Shown: positions 58,139 to 64,000 of the stretch, one piece after another
Position numbering within the stretch: the first letter of the stretch is position 1
Layout of the letters: the number at the start of each line of letters is the position of its first letter
Assembly: GCA_015680685.1 (NCBI GenBank)
Contig: MNCI01027012.1
Coordinates: forward strand, 148,988-212,987
Source of the DNA: Gnetum montanum
Lineage: Eukaryota > Streptophyta > Gnetopsida > Gnetales > Gnetaceae
DNA: 64,000 nucleotides
Direction of reading: 5' to 3'
Translations under genes and position numbers: made by a program
Notes under the pieces: generated by a model
What the model saw: only the letters and a program-made list of their open reading frames with translations
What the model was told of the DNA's origin: nothing
Databases searched by the model: none

Positions 58139-59330
58139 TGAAACATCACAAAATTCAGAGCTTGTATTTTTCAGACACCAAGAAGGACCTTGGGACCCAC
58201 GAACGACATCGGCTGCATGAGATGTGACATACAGCAACCTTGGGGATCGCAACGCTTAATTTTCACTAAGTGTGCAGTACCAACGTATACGCCCAGTAGT
58301 ACCAGCGTATATGCTCTGCATGCACGCCTGACACTCCCAGCATATACGCCCCAACGTATATGCCCAGCGTGGACATCCGACCCACACGCCCGGTGTACAC
58401 GCCTTGCCTGTATGCTCGACGCCACAAATGCACATGCCCGACGATGAAGTCTCAATGACAGCATGAAGATAACACCAAATAGCAAGGATTGAAGCAAGTG
58501 GACATCCTTCAGCGTATACGCCCAGCGTATACACCTAGCACAGCATCTCCACCCAAGTTCACAGACCCGCCTCATTTAGCGTATACACCCAGCATATACG
58601 CCCACCTCACACGGCGTATATGCCCAGCGTATACACCTGACATGTAATATATTGTATTTTTGTAAAATATGTGCACCCGGTCAACACGCCACGTGTCTCC
58701 TAACCTGAGTCTAGCGTAACAACCTGTATATAAATCCCGATTTCCCACTTCACAAAGGTCGGTTGGCAAAAATCCCGGAGCACACCAGAGAACATTTACG
58801 TTGTGCACAAGAGCTGAAACCCTCTTATGCTGGAGAGCCCTGTACGCCATACACATAATCTCTACGCTCCGCCTGTTTTGCAAACCAGCCAAGTCATTCC
58901 TGCATACGCCGAGGCTTTTCATCCGCCTTGTGTTCCCTCACGACTGCGTTAGACCGGTGCACTGTACTTTGACTCTGTAATACCATTGTTTACATTTGCT
59001 ACATAAGATTATTTACATTTTACAGTTTTACGTCAACTTGGCCCACGCATTCTGTTCACGCCCGTTTACGCTCACGCTTTGTTCGCATTTGTTTTACGCC
59101 GTTTACGCTTTGTTTACGCTCGCTACATCGTGTACGCATAACCCAGCATATAGCACTTTACGTACGCGCGGGGAAATCCTTGTCTGATCCGTGTGCGAAC
59201 CACCCAAGGTACTCTGCCTTCGTGCATTCCAGCTCGTCCTCAGGCAAAGGCAGTATCTTTTGTTCTCGTCCTGCGATCCCGCGGTCTCTGTTTTCTTTCC
59301 AGCCAGAGATCGACGATTTCAGGCGGTACA
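58139..59330 (+). repeat. Element E1 5' LTR
   Basis: 1192 bp, begins TGAAACATCACAAAA, ends GGCGGTACA. U3 (58270-58640) is packed with about a dozen GTATACGCCCAGC / GCGTATAYRCC units. TATA box TATATAAAT at 58727-58735 after CAACACGCCACGTGTC. Inserted in copia; the 5 bases before it are GTAGT. Confidence 0.85.
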
Positions 59331-59335
59331 GAAAT

Positions 59336-59353
59336 TGGCGCTAGAAGGAGGGC
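59336..59353 (+). promoter_or_regulatory. Element E1 primer binding site
   Basis: TGGCGCTAGAAGGAGGGC, five bases after the LTR end. The same site in E2 is TGGTGCTAGAAGGAGGGC. The TGG start (complement of CCA) suits a tRNA 3' end; I cannot name the tRNA with confidence. Confidence 0.65.
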
Positions 59354-60068
59354 CTCTTAAAACCCTTACCTGTAGATCCCCATCGTTTACAGTGTCAAGC
59401 GTTTACGCTGCCAACTACAAACCGCTGCCTACTAAAACCCTTTAGCGTCTACGCGGCTCGGTCTAAAAACCCAGCCTGCAACTATTTAGCATTAACGCTG
59501 TACATTGTTTACGCCCTTAAAACTCTGCTCAGAAACGCCTACGCTGCTTTCTTTCACGCTAGCTCCTATTTGACACTACGACCTATTTTACGCTCTCCTA
59601 TTATACGCCAGCTCCTGTTTTACACTCAACTGCTTTATGCTGTGACCTGTTTTACGCCACTGCTTTACGCTGTGATCTGTTTTACGCCACTGCTTTACGC
59701 TGTGATCTGTTTTACGCCAGCTTTTGATTTACGCTCAACTGCTTTACGCTAACCTGTTTTACGCTCAACTACTTTACGATGTGACCTGTTTTATGCCACT
59801 GCTTTACGCTGTGACCTGTTTTACGTCAGCTTCTGTTTTACGCTGTGACACGCTCTCCTGTCTTACACTCACCTAGTTTACATTGTCTTGTTTTACACCG
59901 TGATCCTTCTTAGGTTGTATACGCTCCCTAGTGTCTACGCTGACCATATACGCTGTATACGTTGTATACACTGTCACCATACGCTGTCAATTAAAGTGTA
60001 TACGCTGCACGCTACATAACACATTAACTTCATATCTTCAGACCGATTTATATCTGTGACATATCATC
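59354..60068 (+). repeat. Element E1 leader with TTTACGC tandem array
   Basis: Untranslated leader between PBS and gag ATG. From about 59450 to 59960 the word TTTACGC(T/C) and variants recurs every 10-30 bases. Between about 59646 and 59740 a 30-bp unit, with core TTTTACGCCACTGCTTTACG, is repeated in near-perfect tandem. Open frames in this stretch are repeat translations, not genes. Confidence 0.8.
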
Positions 60069-60097
60069 ATGAACCTTGCAAACAACAATGTTGTCAC
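60069..60097 (+). pseudogene. gag: Element E1 gag start, cut by E2
   Basis: MNLANNNVV..., about ten codons aligned to the gag start of E2 (MNPVNNTVVPAQTT). The E2 LTR begins at 60098, so E1's remainder would lie beyond the window. The five bases before E2 are GTCAC, the predicted TSD. Confidence 0.7.
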
Positions 60098-61230
60098 TGA
60101 AGCACCACAAAATTTAGAGCTTAGTACTCGTCCGACACCAAACAGGACCCTGGAACTCATGAACGACGTCAGCTACATGATCGCAACACTTAGTTTTTGC
60201 TAAGTACATGGTGCCAGCGTATACACTCCAGCGTATACGCCCGACACTCCAACTTATACGCCCGGCTCTCCGACGTACACGCCCTGGTACTGCAGATGTA
60301 CACGTTCGACGATAGGATCTCCAATGACAGCATGAAGATAACACCAAAGAGCAAGGATTGAAGTAAGTGGACATCCTTTGGCGTATGCGGCCAGCGTGTA
60401 CACCCTGCATCCATCAGTGCCCGGCGTGTACGCCAACATTTACCAGCGTATATGCCTAGCGTATACGCCCAGCGCTCAGCATCTCCACCCAGTTCATGCC
60501 CAGCATTTGCAGCGTATATGCCCAGCATGTACGCTGACCTGATGCGGCGTATACACCCAGCAGTTGTAACATTTTATATATTTGTAAAGTGTATGCACCC
60601 GGTCAACGCGCCACGTGTCTTCCATCCCGAGTCTAGCGTAACAACCTATATAAAACCCCCATTTTTCCACTTCATCCAGACAGTTGGCAAAATCCGAGAG
60701 AAGACTAGAGAACATTTACGCTGCGCACAAGAGCTGAAACCCTCTTACGCCCTGTACGCTGCACGCACAGTCTCTACGCTCCACCTGCCCAGCGAATCGG
60801 CCGAGTCATTCCTACATACGCTGGGGCTTTTCGTCCGCCTTGTGTCCCCTCACGACTGCGGTAGACCAGTGCACTGTACTTTGACTCTGTACTGTTTACA
60901 TTTTCTACAAGTTCTTTTACAGTTTTACGTCAATTTGGCCCACGCATCGTTTACGTCTATTTACACTCATGCTTTGTTTGCATCCGTTTACGTTTTACGT
61001 TGTTTTTGTTGTTTACGCCTGCACGCCGTTTACGCATAACCCAGCATATTAGCACTTTGTGTACGCGTGGGGAAATCCTTGTCTGATCCGCGTGCGGATC
61101 ACCCAAGGTACTCTGCCTTTGCTGCATTCCAACTCGCCCTCAGGCGAAGGCAGGGTCTTCTGTAAGCGTCCTGCGATCCCGCGGCCTCTGTTTTCCTTCC
61201 AGCCGGAGACTGACAATTTCAGGCAGTATA
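60098..61230 (+). repeat. Element E2 5' LTR
   Basis: 1133 bp, begins TGAAGCACCACAAAA and ends near GGCAGTATA (CA lost by mutation). U3 (60210-60560) carries GCGTATACGCC repeats; TATATAAAA at 60647-60655. Similar to E1 along its length, with small indels. Confidence 0.85.
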
Positions 61231-61235
61231 GAAAT

Positions 61236-61882
61236 TGGTGCTAGAAGGAGGGCCTCCTAAAACTCTTACACGCCACTACTTGTAAAATCCTCTAGCGTTT
61301 ACGTTGTCCTCTCCAAAAACCCACCCTGCGACTATCCAGCATCTACGCTGTCCAATATTTACGCCCCCTCTAAAAATCATACGCTGCCCTTCGTTTTTAC
61401 GCTCTGCATTGTTTAAGCTGAATCTTGTTTACGCGGCGTACTGTTTACGCCATCCTTGTTTACGCTCTCTATTGTTTAACTGAGCCTTGTTTACGCCCTA
61501 CCTTGTTTACACTGTCTCGTTTCACGCTGAACCTTAGTTCCCGATTTTACGCTGACCTGTTTACGCTGAACTTGCTTTACGCTCTCTACTTTTACGCTGA
61601 GTCTCGTTTTACGCTGCAACTCGTTTCACATTCTTGTGTTACGCTGATCACTTGTTTTACGCTGCAACTTATATTACGCTGAGCCTCACGCTACCACTCA
61701 TTCCACGTTCCTGCCTTATGCTGTAGCCCGTTTCACGTAGTATACGCTCTTCAGCGTCTACGCTATATATGCTATACATGCCGTATACGCTGTATACGCT
61801 GTCCGCTAGGCGTATACGCTACCCGTTGCACAGGATATCAAATCCGCATTTCCAAACTTATCCATCCCCGTGACATAGCATC
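61236..61882 (+). repeat. Element E2 PBS and leader with TTTACGC array
   Basis: PBS TGGTGCTAGAAGGAGGG at 61236-61252. The leader up to the gag ATG at 61883 repeats TTTACGCT/TTTACGCC at irregular spacing from 61290 to about 61720, then GTATACGCTGTATACGC near 61780. Unlike E1 there is no clean 30-bp tandem. Confidence 0.8.
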
Positions 61883-64000
61883 ATGAACCCTGTGAACAAC
61901 ACCGTTGTCCCCGCTCAGACCACCGCCATGGACACCATAGCTGTCCAATAGCCCGTCGCACAACACCCAGGAATGCAACCCACAGTGAGTTCCCGCTGAT
62001 CCCTAAGGCTGCAAGAGAGGGACCCAGCCTCTAACATCATTACCTAGGACCAGTACAACTTTATCTGTATTAAGATACAAACCGACCTGGCTATTGATCA
62101 AGCTGAACTAGAGGTGAAGAGGCAGTTTGAGCTGTATTACAGTGGGGGACGAGAGTTCACCCTTCCCCGTACGATGTAATTCCCGTTCCTGAACAATATT
62201 CGGAACTCATCACACAACTCCTCCTTCAAAGGAACAATTTGTTGGACCAGCCTCCACTGGAGCCCCAACCAGAGGATGAGGATGGATTTGCCGCTCAATC
62301 CGAGCAAGGAGAGTCGTTTCATACCTTAAGCCCTCAAGCACAGGTCAACCCCATCTTCCATCCGGGCACAAGGGAACTCATGCCCTTGCACCACCTTAGA
62401 TTTGTCCAGGCTCAACAGCCACCACCGGAAACAACAACAGTCCACGCCCCTCTTCCGAGTGATCACCAACCCAACACCTTCCCACTCGTGCAAGAGCTTA
62501 CCGAAGAGGTAAAACGCCTCAAAATGGCCGCTGAGGGAGAGTTAAAGGTAGTGAATTTCTACAACGATGACCCTATCAGCTCTTCAGTCCCACCTCTAAC
62601 CCTATCTAAAGGTGTCCCCTTGCCCACATTAACCAAGTACAACAGGGAGACCGATCCCAACGCGCACCTTATAACATTCCGGCTAGAATGCGCGCTGCTC
62701 CAGGCTTGGCCCCACTCCATCCTCTGAGTATTTCCCATGTCTCTCGCAGGGAGAGCACTCGACTGGTACCGGGCCCTGCCTAGGAACTCTATTTTCTCTT
62801 TGGACGATCTTTTACACCAGTTTGTGACCCGGTTCAAGTACAACTTGAAACTCGAGGCCACGCTGGACAACCTCATGCAGATCAAGCAAGCACCGCTCGA
62901 ATCTACGCAGAAGTTTATTTAGAGATGGAGTGCGATTGTCAACGAGCTGCACGAACCAATCTCTCTAACCTATTTTCTTACAATTCTTAAGGGGGCTATC
63001 AACGATTTCTTTAAGTCCAAACTTTATTACCTCAACGCACGTGATGTGAATCAGGCATTTTTACAGATCAGAAACATAGAGGAAGCAGCTCAAAACAGCC
63101 ATGACCCGGCATACTTGGCCTTCAAAAATCAACATACTAAAAAGAATAAAGAGAAGGCCAAGACAACTATAGCAGCAATAGCGGGAACCCAACAAACGAA
63201 CACCACACATCAACAAAGACCACCCGCAACCACCACTAACTACTATCAGCCCGCTCCCACAACAACCCCAGAGTCATCATCATAGAACCTGATGAACCGT
63301 GCACGTAATTTCGAGAGGAAGGAAACCTCTCCGTACATGCCTTTACCAATGAAACCGTCCTAGCTCTTTGACCAACTCTTAAAGGCTGGGTTGATGCAAC
63401 ATAAGCAACTATCCCCTGCGGCCATCCAGAGACATGAACGGCTCTGCCAACTCATACAGAACCCAAGCCTGGCAACGTCGGATGAGCCACCCGTGCCCAA
63501 AGGATTCAGGATGGATCACTTCTGCGACTACCATCAACGTAACGGGCATGGAACGAATTACTGCTTCACCCTGAAGCAGGACATCCAGCGGATGATTGAT
63601 GATGGCAAAATCACTTTTGACGAGGCTAATCCCGTCCAGCTGCAAAACCAAACCATGGGGGTGTACAAAGATCCCCTGAACACTAAAGAGGCAGCGTACG
63701 TAATTGACGTCATCTATTGTGACGACGATTCCGACACACCCTGCATCAACACCATCTATCCTGAAAATAAGCAGGAAATACTTGGCAAGCTGTTCGTGGT
63801 CCAGATTCCTCCCGCGGCGTCCACACCTGCATCCCAATCATCCCATGCCCCGCAGCGGCCATACGTAGTCCGAGTGCCTCCGACCATGCCCACCCCCAAC
63901 ATCACGATGCGCCAAAAACCATATGTGGTGCACATCCCTCCGGTCAATCCTGCAGATACACCAACTCCTCATGCTCGGCCTACCCCTTTTGTAGTCCGAG
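61883..64000 (+). pseudogene. gag: Element E2 gag (Tat/Ogre-like), runs off the right edge
   Basis: Starts MNPVNNTVVPAQTT at 61883. One frame carries most of the protein from 62239 onward, with in-frame stops at about 62725, 62920, 63283 and 63361; an earlier frameshift separates the N-terminus. The capsid domain (62640-63110) has ETDPNAHLITFRLECALLQ, MSLAGRALDWYRALP and FVTRFKYN (Retrotrans_gag). A Thr/Pro/Gln-rich linker follows. Near 63520-63600 it reads FCDYHQRNGHGTNYCFTLKQ with IQRMIDDGKI, which is typical of Tat/Ogre Gag (C-x-x-H-x4-H-x4-C). Pol would lie to the right of the window. It is GC-richer and better preserved than A-C, so probably younger. Confidence 0.82.

Noticed and set aside
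58171-58575. Long Cys/Arg-rich minus-strand frames in the E1 LTR
   Set aside because: They are translations of the GTATACGCC repeat array in U3; the same happens at 60190-60528.
59570-59752. Repetitive 60-codon frame (LLYAVICFTP type)
   Set aside because: Translation of the 30-bp leader tandem; no start context and no homolog.
63409-63837. 142-codon frame on the minus strand
   Set aside because: Antisense shadow of E2 gag; the plus frame carries recognisable Gag motifs (YHQRNGHGTNYCF).

Overview
The window is nuclear plant DNA that consists almost entirely of nested, decayed retrotransposons. Plant L1-type LINEs, Ty3/gypsy elements primed by tRNA-Asp, a chromovirus, Ty1/copia and Tat/Ogre-like gag are all present. 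No intact host gene, rRNA, tRNA or CRISPR array was found. The density of old, stop-riddled, multiply nested elements fits a very large seed-plant genome. A gymnosperm is my best guess, but that is inference. Four isolated Ns show a draft assembly.

Layout. 1-1429: 5' end (gag, PBS, LTR) of a minus-strand tRNA-Asp gypsy element (Z). 1430-2830: plus-strand LINE 3' end. About 3380-39100: one minus-strand LINE (L) split by two LTR elements. Element A (minus, 6832-26912, TSD CCAAT) is a long gypsy element with gag, PR, RT, RNase H, IN and an extra 3' ORF. It is itself interrupted in gag by element B (minus, 18106-25063, TSD ATCAT), a pol-less gag-PR derivative. Element C (plus, 30018-38635, TSD AGGAT/AGGAC) also lies in LINE L; it keeps gag and the 3' ORF but lacks all of PR-RT-RH-IN.

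39100-50300 is lower in repeats. It holds a possible 5' leader/first exon of a host gene (39.8-40.7 kb), a solo LTR with perfect TSD GTGGT (42762-44221), a 5'-truncated LINE (45.75-46.3 kb), and SINE-like repeats. 50.4-55.5 kb is a decayed plus-strand chromovirus with a chromodomain remnant. 56.4-56.8 kb holds an exact 181-bp inverted copy bounded by Ns (probable assembly artefact). 56.8-58.1 kb is a truncated copia gag/protease. 58139-64000 holds two nested copies (E1, E2) of a GC-rich Tat/Ogre-like element, with U3 and leader saturated in TACGC motifs, followed by gag running off the right edge.

The most interesting system is the Z/A/B/C family. A and C carry, in the env position, a sense 3' ORF with an N-terminal domain like the 'putative plant transposon protein' family and a long coiled-coil C-terminus. 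It is preceded by its own TATA box. The short motif array upstream of that internal TATA matches the U3 array of the same element's LTR (ATATCGCG type in C, TATCGATG/TGTCGATGG type in A). This suggests that the LTR promoter and internal promoter evolve together. B and C have each lost pol but keep a noncoding block with a near-invariant purine-rich motif.
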